DNA of 64,000 nucleotides from Gracilimonas sp. GTDB taxonomy: Bacteria; Bacteroidota; Rhodothermia; Balneolales; Balneolaceae. The first letter of the stretch is position 1. Every line of letters starts with the position of its first letter. The stretch is from the NCBI RefSeq assembly GCF_040218225.1, contig NZ_JAVJQO010000006.1, positions 558,001 through 622,000 of the forward strand, in the 5' to 3' direction. The notes below the pieces were generated by a model that saw only the letters and a program-made list of their open reading frames with translations, did not search any database and had not been told where the DNA came from. A program made the translations under genes and the position numbers. Positions 47,101 through 56,123 of the stretch are shown piece after piece.

Positions 47101-49863
47101 CCGCCAAACATTGAATCACTTGCTGTACTTAACGATAGTACGCTTAGAGTCATCTTTACAGAACAGGTTCAAGAGTCACCAGCCACAACCGCTGAAAACT
47201 ATGTTATAAGCTATCCTGCGAGTTTAGAAGAAGCGCCTGATGCTCCACAATCCATAAATTTCTCTGCTCCCGATACCGTGGTGATTTCATTTCCCTCCCG
47301 CATTCCCCGTGAACAAGATGGAACCATCTACACCCTCATTATAAACAATCAGGCTGACGTATTTGGCAATACAGCCGATGAACTGCAGGAAGATTTTTTT
47401 CTTATTGATTTAGCCACAGCCGGCCAAAATGATGTGGTGATTAACGAGTTCATGTATGAACCGGAAGATAACTTCACGGAGTTTATTGAGCTTTATAATC
47501 CCACCAACCAAAACTACGATCTCCGAAACTGGACGCTCAATGACAACACCGGAAACCGTCGGGAAATCATCTCAGAAAGTTATAAACTAACTTTAAACTC
47601 ATATGTCATTCTTGTGCCTGACAGTTCATTTCTGGAAATCTTTCCAAATCGGCCAACTATAGTACTGGGAAGTCGATTCTCTTCTTTGAATAACAGTACC
47701 GATGCGATTGTGATCCATAATGCCGACAGCGTGCTGATCGACTCATTAACCTATACGTCTGACTGGGGTGGCGAAGGAGTATCTCTTGAAAGACGAAGGC
47801 CTGATTTCCCCGCTGTATACAAGGAAAACTGGGGTGATTCTCCCAATCAACATAAGGCTACACCGGGACGTGCTAACGACATTGAGCAAGATGAACAGCC
47901 ACCGGTTTCAGAGGATGCGTTCATTATCGCTGCTGATTCCATCCGGGTTATTTTTGATGAGCGTGTTGATTCCATTCTGGCTAACAATCCCGACAATTAC
48001 TCCATTTCTCCGGCAATAGCCATCAGTGGAATTACGAACTATTCGGGCGATTCACTTACCATAGCTCTCGGTTCAAACATGACCAGCGGAGAGACCTACA
48101 CTATCACAGTACAGAATCTCGAAGACATATTCGGTAATGTTCTGACCTCAGTTTCCATTGAGCTTGAATACATCCTGGTTTCGCAGGTTAATCGCGGTGA
48201 TGTGATTATAAATGAGATTTTATATCGGAGGGAAAATGCTGAGTCTGAAGAGTTTATTGAGCTGTTCAACCGAACATCCAGCAATTTCGATCTTACAGGC
48301 TGGACATTTTCAGATGCCACCGGTTCAACAACCATTCCGGAAGGAACTCTTATCCTGAGCAACAAATACCTGGTGCTTACCGATTCGGAGGAGTTTGTAA
48401 ATGGAAATTCTTCTTCCAAACGTAAATCAGATATTAATGCGGTGTATCTATCTGGATTTCCGTCACTCAATGATGATGAAGATGCAGCAGTCATCAAAGA
48501 TGAAAACGGGGTGATTGTTGACAGTTTGTTTTATAGAGAAATATGGGGAGGAAATGAGCCGGGTGTTTCACTGGAGCGAAAAGATCCTGAATCGGCTTCC
48601 AACGATGCGAGCAACTGGGCTTCAAGCACTTCCGAAACCGGAAACAGCGCAGGAGAACAAAGTTCAACCTATGAACCCGATCAGACCCCACCGGAAATTG
48701 TCTTTGCAAAGCTGCAACCGGGTGGCAAGATTTATGTAGCTTTTTCTGAGTTTATACGCTCTTCTGGTACAGGGCCGATTTCCATAAATGACGCCCCGGC
48801 ATCTATAACGGAGTATGATGAGGACAATGCTAATATCGTCATTGTTGGAGATGATGCTTACCCAATCGGTGAGCCTTTGACGATAACATTCGGGAACGTA
48901 ATTGATTTCAGGGGCAATACTGCAGAAGATCTTGGCATCGAAGTTTCTCAGCCTTTGTCTGCCGGAAATGTAGTAATCAATGAAATCCTATTCGATCCAT
49001 TGGCCAATTCTGACGACAACCTCCCGGATCAAACCGAATATGTGGAATTCTATAATGGTGCAGATTATGCTGTCTCTCTGGAAGGCTTTTTTATTCATGA
49101 TGAACCGGACGAGAATGATGAAATAAGAACCATTGAACCTGTTTCCTCACAGTTTCGATGGATTCCAGCCAAAGGTACTATTGTGTTTTATGCGGAAGAT
49201 GAATCACAGGAATTTGCTGAAAGCAGACTTGCCCGGTATTTTGAATTGCAGGACGAAAATAGTCAGGCTTTTATACGTGCAGATAGATCCAATTTAAGCC
49301 TTGCTTCTTCTGATGACGCCATCTACCTGTCTGACAGTACGGGAGCAACCATCGACTCCGTATTCTATGATGAAAGCTGGCACAACCCGAACCTCTTCGA
49401 CATTAACGGAGTTGCTTTAGAACGCATTGATCCCGACGGACCCGGCAATGATGAATCCAACTGGAGTTCCAGTACAGAGGTAAGCGGAGGTACACCGGGA
49501 CGTCAGAATTCTATTTTTCAGCAAGCCGGAGCAGGACCCGATGATACCGGTATTGCCTTCACTCCCAACCCATTCTCTCCCGATGATGATGGCTTCGAGG
49601 ATAATCTCTTCATCAACTATAAACTTGAAGAAGCGGACTACCTGTTACGTGTCCGCATTTTTGATCGTTATGGACGGGAAGTCCGCGAACTGGCTGATGG
49701 AAAGCAAGCCGGTTTTGAAGGCTCTTTAATCTGGGATGGTTTGAAGGACGACGGAAATAAAAACCGGGTAGGAATCTACATTGTACTTTTCGAAGCCTAT
49801 AACAGCGCGGAAGGCAAGAATAAGACCTTTAAGAAAACGGTGGTGTTAGCAAAGAAATTTTAA
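44113..49863 (+). CDS. Giant secreted protein with six lamin-tail domains
   Basis: 1,916 residues. A signal peptide ends in VFGQ (about residue 19). Residues about 25-210 look like a concanavalin/LamG-type domain. Then come six lamin-tail (LTD) repeats starting near residues 314, 577, 841, 1107, 1363 and 1619, each opening with a form of VVINEFMYDP. They alternate with SbsA/Big_5-like Ig domains (PPFILSLEVEDSETLLLIV type), giving a period of about 260 residues. The C-terminal 100 residues (FTPNPFSPDDDGFEDNLF, RIFDRYGREVREL, SLIWDGLKDDG, GIYIVLFEAY) form a FlgD-like/type-B sorting-like Ig domain. It is probably cell-surface or released. Function unknown. Confidence 0.9.
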   Translation: MRVLLLTILWGLPCIVFGQQVNFEDDFSDQDISGWSGDTGNFIFSEENGNILLQQNASGAGISYLSIPSTNTAGYWEFFIRFDGFSPSDGNKAEVYLMSDSQDLTTALNGYKLRGGENGSEDVFRLFRITNGSEQNEILTGSTDISSGGDFRVKVTRDVSGNWTLEVGQGYAGALTVEDTGTDNTYSSASFFGFKNTYSSTRSNLFYYDFKIDIPPIEVSSVSVVNETEIDVAFSRSIDFTTVQSSDFVLNPGGINPQSVNQQSGDTIRISFSSAISSGPNSLTISGIEDGANETSLADTTFSFFVYDEYQAGDVIINEFLKDPPPGTAEYVELRNTSSRYLNLQNWQLGDNNSLSTLSFTDFTLLPDSFVVISSDTSTLNNFYGEAYYLQTPLPAFNNGEDQIRLFDENGVSIDSLQYDSEWGGEDVALERRNPFVSSFFKENWGNSPNPDFGTPGTSNQIQPDNTPPFILSLEVEDSETLLLIVSERLESGSAQNLSNYVLSQNPKPGAGTPALPGISAINQLASDTLRITLDGELQEYNGTWTLTTNNLTDIFGNTTTREVEFNYFVIFTAEPSQVVINEFMYDPADGFSEFIELYNHSDSSFNLQNWTFSDNTGDDETIVNSTFVLPAGEYVILTPDSTIATSFPDISLIDMGSRFSSLNNSSDAIIIKNKNGIIIDSLSYKNDWGGEEISLERRTPEVNGTYRENWGDSPSENLATPGAINEITEDTNPPELIEVSLIEDDIVRVIYSERVQIGPAENTGNYMLSGESPTLPGLESVSVIAPDTIFLQYDTEFQSPAEGITYVLDVSNQIDVFGNVSATLSSSFFLIEYAKADSGEVALNEFMYDPTEGFSEFVELVNRTDSSFNLQGWTFNDNSGNKRVISDTAYTFPPNSYLVLLPDSTLFEIYPNIPALSIGSRFSSLNNSSDAIVIRNESGALIDSLTYTSDWGGNERSLERRSLDYAATLQPNWGDSPAEESATPGTPNQIQQDDIPPNIESLAVLNDSTLRVIFTEQVQESPATTAENYVISYPASLEEAPDAPQSINFSAPDTVVISFPSRIPREQDGTIYTLIINNQADVFGNTADELQEDFFLIDLATAGQNDVVINEFMYEPEDNFTEFIELYNPTNQNYDLRNWTLNDNTGNRREIISESYKLTLNSYVILVPDSSFLEIFPNRPTIVLGSRFSSLNNSTDAIVIHNADSVLIDSLTYTSDWGGEGVSLERRRPDFPAVYKENWGDSPNQHKATPGRANDIEQDEQPPVSEDAFIIAADSIRVIFDERVDSILANNPDNYSISPAIAISGITNYSGDSLTIALGSNMTSGETYTITVQNLEDIFGNVLTSVSIELEYILVSQVNRGDVIINEILYRRENAESEEFIELFNRTSSNFDLTGWTFSDATGSTTIPEGTLILSNKYLVLTDSEEFVNGNSSSKRKSDINAVYLSGFPSLNDDEDAAVIKDENGVIVDSLFYREIWGGNEPGVSLERKDPESASNDASNWASSTSETGNSAGEQSSTYEPDQTPPEIVFAKLQPGGKIYVAFSEFIRSSGTGPISINDAPASITEYDEDNANIVIVGDDAYPIGEPLTITFGNVIDFRGNTAEDLGIEVSQPLSAGNVVINEILFDPLANSDDNLPDQTEYVEFYNGADYAVSLEGFFIHDEPDENDEIRTIEPVSSQFRWIPAKGTIVFYAEDESQEFAESRLARYFELQDENSQAFIRADRSNLSLASSDDAIYLSDSTGATIDSVFYDESWHNPNLFDINGVALERIDPDGPGNDESNWSSSTEVSGGTPGRQNSIFQQAGAGPDDTGIAFTPNPFSPDDDGFEDNLFINYKLEEADYLLRVRIFDRYGREVRELADGKQAGFEGSLIWDGLKDDGNKNRVGIYIVLFEAYNSAEGKNKTFKKTVVLAKKF

Positions 49864-49944
49864 CGTTAGTTGTTACCGGTAATAATTTAAATGATATTAA
49901 TAACCTGAGTTCGATTTATAATATGAACCAAAAAGCCAATGAAT

Positions 49945-50040
49945 GTCATTCCTGCGAAGGCAGGAATCTAATTGCTGCCACTTAATCAATAGATGATGCT
50001 TTAAATGCAATTAGATTTCGGGCATGCGCCGCGAAATGAC
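49945..50040. repeat. Dispersed palindromic intergenic repeat, copy 3
   Basis: 96-base palindromic unit bounded by GTCATT and AATGAC, with inner arms AATCTAATTGC and GCAATTAGATT matching perfectly. Both tips carry their own small palindromes (CCTGCGAAGGCAGG and GGGCATGCGCC). It lies between the giant LTD gene and the next small gene. Confidence 0.75.
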
Positions 50041-50100
50041 CACCAGATTTATCATAAATATTACTTTTTAATGCTTTCATCTGAACCGAAATCCTTCATT

Positions 50101-50628
50101 ATGAAAAAAGCCAGTCTGCTATTTCTAACCTTTGTTTTTGGGTTTACATCTATACAGGCACAGGATTCTACTCAAACAAGTACCTCATGGGTTCAAACTG
50201 GAATTGGTCTCAGTTTTGTTCAAAATATAGATGATGCAACTTCCGCACTTCTGGGATTTCAAATCCAGCACAATAATCACCTTTTCTCTTTCCGTACTTC
50301 AATTACGGGTAGTATTATCGGTACTTCTTATCAAGACTTTGGAATATTATATGGTCAAATTTTCACGCCTTTAGATTCCAGGTTTTTTGGATCAATGAGT
50401 TTAGGAGCCGGATTTAGTTTAACCAATCAAAGTAATCTTTGCCTTTTCGGGTGTGGATCGAGCTCTTCTTCCGTAAAGGCTAAGTTTACAGTACCTGTGC
50501 AAGCCAGTTTCCAGTATCGACCAATAAAGTTTTTAGGTCTTGGGATTACAGGAATAGGCAATTTCAGCACTTATCGAAGTTATTCAGGATTGTTATTTTC
50601 CATCCATTTAGGAAGATTCAGAGATTAA
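50101..50628 (+). CDS. Small outer-membrane beta-barrel-like protein
   Basis: 175 residues from the ATG at 50101, which gives a proper signal peptide (MKKASLLFLTFVFGFTSIQAQ). The frame upstream overlaps the palindromic repeat and is not credible. The mature part has alternating hydrophobic strands (TGIGLSFVQNIDD, NHLFSFRTSITGSIIG, ITGIGNFSTYRSYSGLLF), consistent with an 8-strand barrel. It contains a CLFGCG pair. AT-rich like the two genes that follow. Confidence 0.7.
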   Translation: MKKASLLFLTFVFGFTSIQAQDSTQTSTSWVQTGIGLSFVQNIDDATSALLGFQIQHNNHLFSFRTSITGSIIGTSYQDFGILYGQIFTPLDSRFFGSMSLGAGFSLTNQSNLCLFGCGSSSSSVKAKFTVPVQASFQYRPIKFLGLGITGIGNFSTYRSYSGLLFSIHLGRFRD

Positions 50629-50736
50629 AAATCCAGTGGGAATTCACGTTCAATTTTTTGAAACTTAAAATAGCCCCTTGAAAAAATAAACCTTTTAAAT
50701 AGTAGTTTAGCCCAGGAAATTTTAAATTGGATTACT

Positions 50737-51711
50737 ATGAAGCATTTGTTTTTAGTCTTGTTTATCTGTTCAGGTTTTTTTCAACATATTCTAGCACAGA
50801 AAAAAGCCCCAGGCTTCTTGGTTGTTTACTTCAATGGTGAGTCAGCAATCATTTCTCCAATTAATGACCAAAATTATATGATGGTGAATTATGGAGATAC
50901 TCTAGAATTTCAACCAGGTACTCACTCCTTGACTATATCGTACCCCAACTCATTTGACCGTAAATTCAATGTGCTTATTGAATCAGGACAAATCCACAAG
51001 TTTACATTTAATAACAGACAGCTAAGTGATAAAATTGAAGAAGGTTACTTTAAAAACAGTTCGTATTACTATTTATTAAATCAGGTAAATACAATTATTG
51101 TAAGTGACGAAAATGCCAATATATATCTGGGTGATAATAAAATAAGTACCGGAGTAGCTTTCCTTAACATCAATGAATCTTCATTTTCTATAAAAGCAGA
51201 GTTATCCTCAAAAAACTTTTCCAAGACTTGGAATCACACACATGTAACCGATTCTAGAAATTATTACCAACACTTCTTACGACCTGATAAAAAAATATTG
51301 CTTAGAAAAAGTTTTTTACCTGGAATGGCTCATTTTTATAAGTACGAACGTACAAAAGGAATGTTATTTTTAACAGGCTTTATAATAACATCTGGAACCT
51401 CTTTGGCTTTCCTTTCTTCTTATAAGAACCAAATGAATTCCTACAATAAAACTTATAGTAATTACAAGTCTGAAGAAGATGAAACAAGGGCAACAGAACT
51501 TGGAAAAATTTTATTCAATAAGGATAAAAAAATTACCAGAACAAGAAATATAATATATGCTACAAGCCTTTTAACAGCAGGTGTTTACATCTACAATATT
51601 ATTGACGGTCAAACTCCCCCAAGTATTGGTTTTCGTAACTCCGGTGATTCATATTTAAATCTTAGTATCGAGAATGATATGATTGGTCTTAAAGGTCTAA
51701 TAAGTTTTTAA
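50737..51711 (+). CDS. Exported protein with C-terminal membrane region (DUF5683-like)
   Basis: 324 residues with signal peptide (MKHLFLVLFICSGFFQHILAQ), a PEGA-like beta domain (VNYGDTLEFQPGTHSLTISY) and a C-terminal region beginning LPGMAHFYKYERTKGMLFL. That region has two or three membrane spans and a charged loop rich in Tyr/Asn/Lys, resembling DUF5683. Role unknown. The next gene begins 3 bases after its stop, so they form an operon. Confidence 0.65.
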   Translation: MKHLFLVLFICSGFFQHILAQKKAPGFLVVYFNGESAIISPINDQNYMMVNYGDTLEFQPGTHSLTISYPNSFDRKFNVLIESGQIHKFTFNNRQLSDKIEEGYFKNSSYYYLLNQVNTIIVSDENANIYLGDNKISTGVAFLNINESSFSIKAELSSKNFSKTWNHTHVTDSRNYYQHFLRPDKKILLRKSFLPGMAHFYKYERTKGMLFLTGFIITSGTSLAFLSSYKNQMNSYNKTYSNYKSEEDETRATELGKILFNKDKKITRTRNIIYATSLLTAGVYIYNIIDGQTPPSIGFRNSGDSYLNLSIENDMIGLKGLISF

Positions 51712-51713
51712 AA

Positions 51714-53069
51714 ATGAAACATCTTATTTATTACTTTTTGCTTGCAGTTTTCTTCATTGGTTGTGAAGTGCCTAACTTCTATCGTAATAACCCTAATGAT
51801 GCAGGCTCTAAATCATTTATACCAGACTCCGTTACAAACCTAAAAGCTGAAATAACCGACCGCCTTAGTTATCCCTTCCATGTAAATGATGTTGTTCGCT
51901 TAAGCTGGTCTGACGAAAGTGAGTTTGAAAAAGGGTTTCGGATACTTAGAAAAGGCCCAATTGATGAACGGATTTTAATTGCTGAACTTCCTCCTAATAA
52001 AACTTCAATTACTGATACGGTTAAGAAAGGCGGACATTATGTTTATGAAGTTCAAACAGTTGGTACTGAATCTTCAAGTTCTTCATTTAAAGTGTTAGAA
52101 GTATCACATATCGTTGAAGGGCCAAAAATGACTACCGATAAGTCATTGTCTGGTACTTACTTGGTTCCATTAAAAGATTTTAACTATCTGGTTACAGCTC
52201 AAAATGTAAACTCAAGAATTCAGCCTGAAATATATAATTTTGAAACTAACTCATGGAACGTAACAGACTTTCCTAGTACAGCTAGTAGCTTTACCGCTTA
52301 CTTACAACCTGATCACAACATTGTTATTGGCATGGATAAGTATGAGTATTTCTATTACAACGTAAATACTAAAAGTGCATCTTCAAAAAAATATTTCTCG
52401 GAGCTTAACAATAATTGGTCTAGAAAAAATTTCCACTCAGTTTATTTTGATCAAGAGAACATCCTAATTGTTACGATACATAGTGATGAAGTCTATCTTT
52501 TTAATCCTCTGGAACAAACACTTAATAAATTGTCATCCATGAATTTTGAGTATTCAACTAATTTTTCACTAGTAAAAATTAGTGATGAAGAAGCATTGGC
52601 AGTTGGTAGTGAAAAGATTAAAAAATTCGATCTCAAGAAAAGAAATTGGGAAACACTAACTGATTTAGAATTTACTCTTACCGATCCAGTTACAATAAAA
52701 ATTAATGAAGAAGAAATTCTCATCTTTGATAGAAACAATTCTTCTGGCGATACAAAATATCCGATATATAGATATAACTTTAGGGAAAAATCTTACCATT
52801 TATCAGCCTACCTTGAAAATAGACCAATTTATATTTATAACCCAGCATATAATAGTGTAACTTTTAAACTTGATAATGGTACTATTCTCATCTTTACTAA
52901 AAATTCATCTACTTACCAGATCTATAATCCTTCTAATGAAAAAGTCTCTCGACCAATAAGATCATTTATTTATAGGGATATAGTGGGCTCCGCAAAATTG
53001 CCAAATGGTGCTTTTCTTATACCTACATATTATTACAATAGTCACTTCTTTCGTCTTGACAGTGAATAG
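51714..53069 (+). CDS. Lipoprotein with fibronectin-III-like and propeller-like regions
   Basis: 451 residues. Lipoprotein signal MKHLIYYFLLAVFFIGC (Cys17). Residues about 40-130 resemble a fibronectin type III module (DVVRLSWSDESEFEKGFRIL, then HYVYEVQTVG). The remainder has kelch-like repeats (PEIYNFETNSWNVTDFP, KIKKFDLKKRNWETLTDL, YPIYRYNFREKSYHL). Probably surface or periplasmic ligand-binding. Low GC and coupled to the preceding gene. Its stop is 6 bases from the convergent TonB receptor stop. Confidence 0.7.
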   Translation: MKHLIYYFLLAVFFIGCEVPNFYRNNPNDAGSKSFIPDSVTNLKAEITDRLSYPFHVNDVVRLSWSDESEFEKGFRILRKGPIDERILIAELPPNKTSITDTVKKGGHYVYEVQTVGTESSSSSFKVLEVSHIVEGPKMTTDKSLSGTYLVPLKDFNYLVTAQNVNSRIQPEIYNFETNSWNVTDFPSTASSFTAYLQPDHNIVIGMDKYEYFYYNVNTKSASSKKYFSELNNNWSRKNFHSVYFDQENILIVTIHSDEVYLFNPLEQTLNKLSSMNFEYSTNFSLVKISDEEALAVGSEKIKKFDLKKRNWETLTDLEFTLTDPVTIKINEEEILIFDRNNSSGDTKYPIYRYNFREKSYHLSAYLENRPIYIYNPAYNSVTFKLDNGTILIFTKNSSTYQIYNPSNEKVSRPIRSFIYRDIVGSAKLPNGAFLIPTYYYNSHFFRLDSE

Positions 53070-53075
53070 TCTAAT

Positions 53076-55160
53076 CTAAAACTCAACATTCACCTTCATC
53101 CCGCCAAACCAATTACGGGGAGCTGCCGGCTGGTAGTAGCGTTCACCAAAAGCATTCAAGTCATTACCCAGGCTGTATTTTTCATCCAATAGGTTGTCGA
53201 TGCCCACAAAGAAATCGAAGGTCCAGTTTTCGATAAGTTCTTTTCTGAAACCTAGTTTGGTCTGCACCAGGTGATAAGGATTGGAATACACGGTGTTCCC
53301 GTCATTCAGCGGAATCTCATCAGTGAAGTTATAGGACAGATTCCCATAAAACCCGGGTTCTGTATTGGCATTGAGTGTAGAAACTACGGTATGTGGTGCA
53401 ACACCCGTTAATTTATTTCCGGAATAATCATTGCCATCTTTCACATAGTTTACGAATTCAAAATCGTGATAGGTGTAAGACAAACTCCAGTCCAGCTGCT
53501 GAAGAAAATTTGCCGGATTTCTGATAACCGCCCAGTTTGTAGCCAGCTCCACTCCATACTGATCAGTAGCGCCCGCATTCCTGAAAATAACGGTTGAGTT
53601 CCGATCTGACTGCTGTTGCACAATGGTTTCTTCCAGCTTGAAATAGAACGTGGTCAAATCATACGTGATTCGGGCTTCTGCAAATGTACCGCGGGCCCCC
53701 ACTTCAAAATTGGTTCCCTGTTCAGCCTCTAAGTCTAAAGCAATGCTTCCTTCATTGGTTCTGAACTCTTCAATGGTTGGAGGCGAAAACCCATAGCTGA
53801 TGCTGCCATGCAGAGAAAGCCCCGGACTAAATTTCTTCAACAACCCAATTCGGGGGATGATCTCAGGATCGAAAGTTTTTTCAGCGAGTCCGGTTGTATC
53901 GTCCGGAAGGTTCGTAACCAATCGGTTCAAACTATACTCCAGACGGTTGTAGCTGAGTCCAGCTGTAAGATAAAATTCAGCCGGCAAATCAATTTCCGTA
54001 TTTAAAAATATGAGTGATGACTGAATCTTGATTTCATCATCAAAGTTAAGTGCGCCCACTTTGCTGGTATCGTTTTCGAAATTTCGGGCTGCATAGTTCG
54101 CTGCCTGAAATTCACCACCGACTGTAAACCTCGTTCTCACTTCCCCGATGTCGGTATCAAAATAGAAACGGGTTCGTCCGCCGCCCGATTTCCGGCTGTC
54201 TTTTTTGTAATCCAGGTTGAAGGGATTTTCAAACGCGCTAAAGGTTCCATACACCGCAGTGAGATTGGAGATATTGTCCGAAATCTGAACATCATGACTG
54301 ATTCCTGCCAAAAAAGATTGCTGATCGATACTCGCGTTCGATTCCACACTTCCCAATACAAATGGATTTCCCGGCCGTGCCTGACTCGGATCATTCTGAA
54401 ATTGCTCCAGCGTTAATCCCCCCGGAATTCCATAATTCAAATCCGAATACAAGAAACTGGTTTTAATGACCTGTTTGTCATTTAGCTGAAAACGCCCTGA
54501 TAATTCTGCCGTCTGTCGGCTGAAGAACGTCTGGTCCCGGTAGCCATCGGCATGCTGATTGGAATAATTGAAACGCAAACTTCCCTGTTCAAATTGATTT
54601 TGGGCATAAGCGGTATACCGCAACAATCCATAGGAGCCAATCATGGAACCTGCTCCAACTTCATTTTGGTTCGACTGACGGCTTTCAAGTAGCAGAGCCC
54701 CTCCGTTTCCGGCTCCATAAATACTCCCGGCCGGACCGCGAATCACCTCAACTTCCTGCATATTGATTACATCCAGCAGATTCAGGAACGTGCTTCCGGA
54801 AGGTTCGGTAAAGGGAATCCCGTTCCAGTAGATTTTTACGTTTCGAACTCCAAACGGCGCTCTCAGAGAACTTCCCCGAATAGCTACCCTATAACTTCCC
54901 GGGGCTCTTTGCTCCAGTCGCACACCGGGAACCGTATTCAATCCATACAAAAGAGAACTTTCGTCAAACCCGCCAATGAGCTCTGCTTTAATATTGGTGA
55001 TGGCGCCGGGCGTTTCCATTACGCTTCGATTGCCTTCGTAGCCTACAACTACAACTTCCCCGAGGTCAGCTTTGAGAGTGTCAATATTCTGGCGGGCTAA
55101 AAGCTGGGCTGGAATGAGGTTACATGCTAATAATAGAAAAACTGCTGATTTTTTGTCCAT
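53076..55160 (-). CDS. TonB-dependent outer membrane receptor
   Basis: 694-residue receptor. A signal peptide is followed by a TonB-box-like stretch (LGEVVVVGYEGNRSVMETPG). The plug has VRLEQRAPGSYRVAIRGSSL and VEVIRGPAGSIYGAGNGGAL. The barrel ends GGMKVNVEF with a terminal Phe. It lacks the N-terminal carboxypeptidase-like domain and has no SusD partner, so it is of the siderophore/metal/vitamin class. The closest style is FecA-like, but the ligand is unknown. It diverges from murI over only 82 bases. Confidence 0.92.
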   Translation of the reverse strand: MDKKSAVFLLLACNLIPAQLLARQNIDTLKADLGEVVVVGYEGNRSVMETPGAITNIKAELIGGFDESSLLYGLNTVPGVRLEQRAPGSYRVAIRGSSLRAPFGVRNVKIYWNGIPFTEPSGSTFLNLLDVINMQEVEVIRGPAGSIYGAGNGGALLLESRQSNQNEVGAGSMIGSYGLLRYTAYAQNQFEQGSLRFNYSNQHADGYRDQTFFSRQTAELSGRFQLNDKQVIKTSFLYSDLNYGIPGGLTLEQFQNDPSQARPGNPFVLGSVESNASIDQQSFLAGISHDVQISDNISNLTAVYGTFSAFENPFNLDYKKDSRKSGGGRTRFYFDTDIGEVRTRFTVGGEFQAANYAARNFENDTSKVGALNFDDEIKIQSSLIFLNTEIDLPAEFYLTAGLSYNRLEYSLNRLVTNLPDDTTGLAEKTFDPEIIPRIGLLKKFSPGLSLHGSISYGFSPPTIEEFRTNEGSIALDLEAEQGTNFEVGARGTFAEARITYDLTTFYFKLEETIVQQQSDRNSTVIFRNAGATDQYGVELATNWAVIRNPANFLQQLDWSLSYTYHDFEFVNYVKDGNDYSGNKLTGVAPHTVVSTLNANTEPGFYGNLSYNFTDEIPLNDGNTVYSNPYHLVQTKLGFRKELIENWTFDFFVGIDNLLDEKYSLGNDLNAFGERYYQPAAPRNWFGGMKVNVEF

Positions 55161-55242
55161 AGGAACAAATTACAAAGCCTTGTATTAAGATTTAAGAATT
55201 GAATACCTTCTGACAACAAATAATTCACTACCGAGTACTCAT

Positions 55243-56052
55243 TTGCAAGATTTAAAGAACGCACCCATAGGCATTTTCGACTCAGGTATTGGCGGACTGA
55301 CTGTAGCAAAGGCGGTCATCGACGCACTGCCCAACGAAGATATCATTTATTTCGGGGACACTGCCCGGGTTCCATACGGAATCAAATCAGAAGAAACGGT
55401 ACGCGCTTATGCTCTTGAGATTACTAATTTTTTATTGAAGCGTGGCGTGAAGATGATCCTGATTGCCTGCAATACCGTTTCGGCATCGGCTAAAGAAGAG
55501 ATTATTCAGGCCGCCGGGGACATTCCAGTTTTAGACGTAATTACTGCAGGAACCAAAAATGCCATCAACCTTCCAAATCACCGGCATGTTGGAGTTATTG
55601 GAACGTTGGCCACAGTGAACTCCCAGGCTTATGCTAAATCCATTCATGCCTACGACCCAACCATCAAAGTTACTCAACAAGCCTGCCCGATTTTGGTTTC
55701 CTTAGCCGAAGAAGGCTGGATTGATAACGATGTGGCGATTCAAACTTTACATCATTACCTGGATGATTTTAATGAAAGCGGGATTCAGTCACTGATTCTT
55801 GGGTGTACGCACTACCCCTTGTTTAAAGATGTAATCCCTAAAGTTCTGAAAGACGGAACTATCGAAATCATTGACTCGGCAGAGTCGATTGCTGAATCAG
55901 CCAAATCTAAACTGGACGAATTAAGTCTGCTGAATGAATCCGGTGGTGACTTCCAGTGCTACGTGAGTGATCGCCCACAGCGATTTCACGAGCTTGCCGA
56001 ACGTTTTTTGGGCAAAAGCCTGAATGGCGTGGAAGTGGTAAGTTTGGGGTAA
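55243..56052 (+). CDS. murI: Glutamate racemase
   Basis: 269-residue enzyme making D-glutamate for peptidoglycan. The N-terminus reads PIGIFDSGIGGLTVAKA. The two catalytic cysteines are C76 (IACNTVSA) and C188 (ILGCTHYPL). The start is a TTG at 55243. No ATG or GTG lies at a suitable place, and the encoded text from there has the usual family beginning. The convergent OPT gene lies after a 71-base gap. Confidence 0.95.
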   Translation: MQDLKNAPIGIFDSGIGGLTVAKAVIDALPNEDIIYFGDTARVPYGIKSEETVRAYALEITNFLLKRGVKMILIACNTVSASAKEEIIQAAGDIPVLDVITAGTKNAINLPNHRHVGVIGTLATVNSQAYAKSIHAYDPTIKVTQQACPILVSLAEEGWIDNDVAIQTLHHYLDDFNESGIQSLILGCTHYPLFKDVIPKVLKDGTIEIIDSAESIAESAKSKLDELSLLNESGGDFQCYVSDRPQRFHELAERFLGKSLNGVEVVSLG

Positions 56053-56074
56053 AGAGCTTTCATCTAACAGATTT

Positions 56075-56112
56075 CAGCTGTCAGTTTTTGTGCTTGAAAA
56101 AACAGACAGCTG
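56075..56112. terminator. Hairpin between murI and the OPT transporter gene
   Basis: CAGCTGTC (56075-56082) and GACAGCTG (56105-56112) form perfect arms, with T and A runs inside the loop sides (GTTTTTG and GAAAAAAC). Position between convergent stops suggests a bidirectional terminator. Confidence 0.55.
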
Positions 56113-56123
56113 ATTACTGATAA

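Noticed and set aside
50005-50100. Upstream extension of the small barrel-protein gene
   Set aside because: The added codons overlap palindromic repeat copy 3 and would bury the signal peptide. The ATG at 50101 is preferred.
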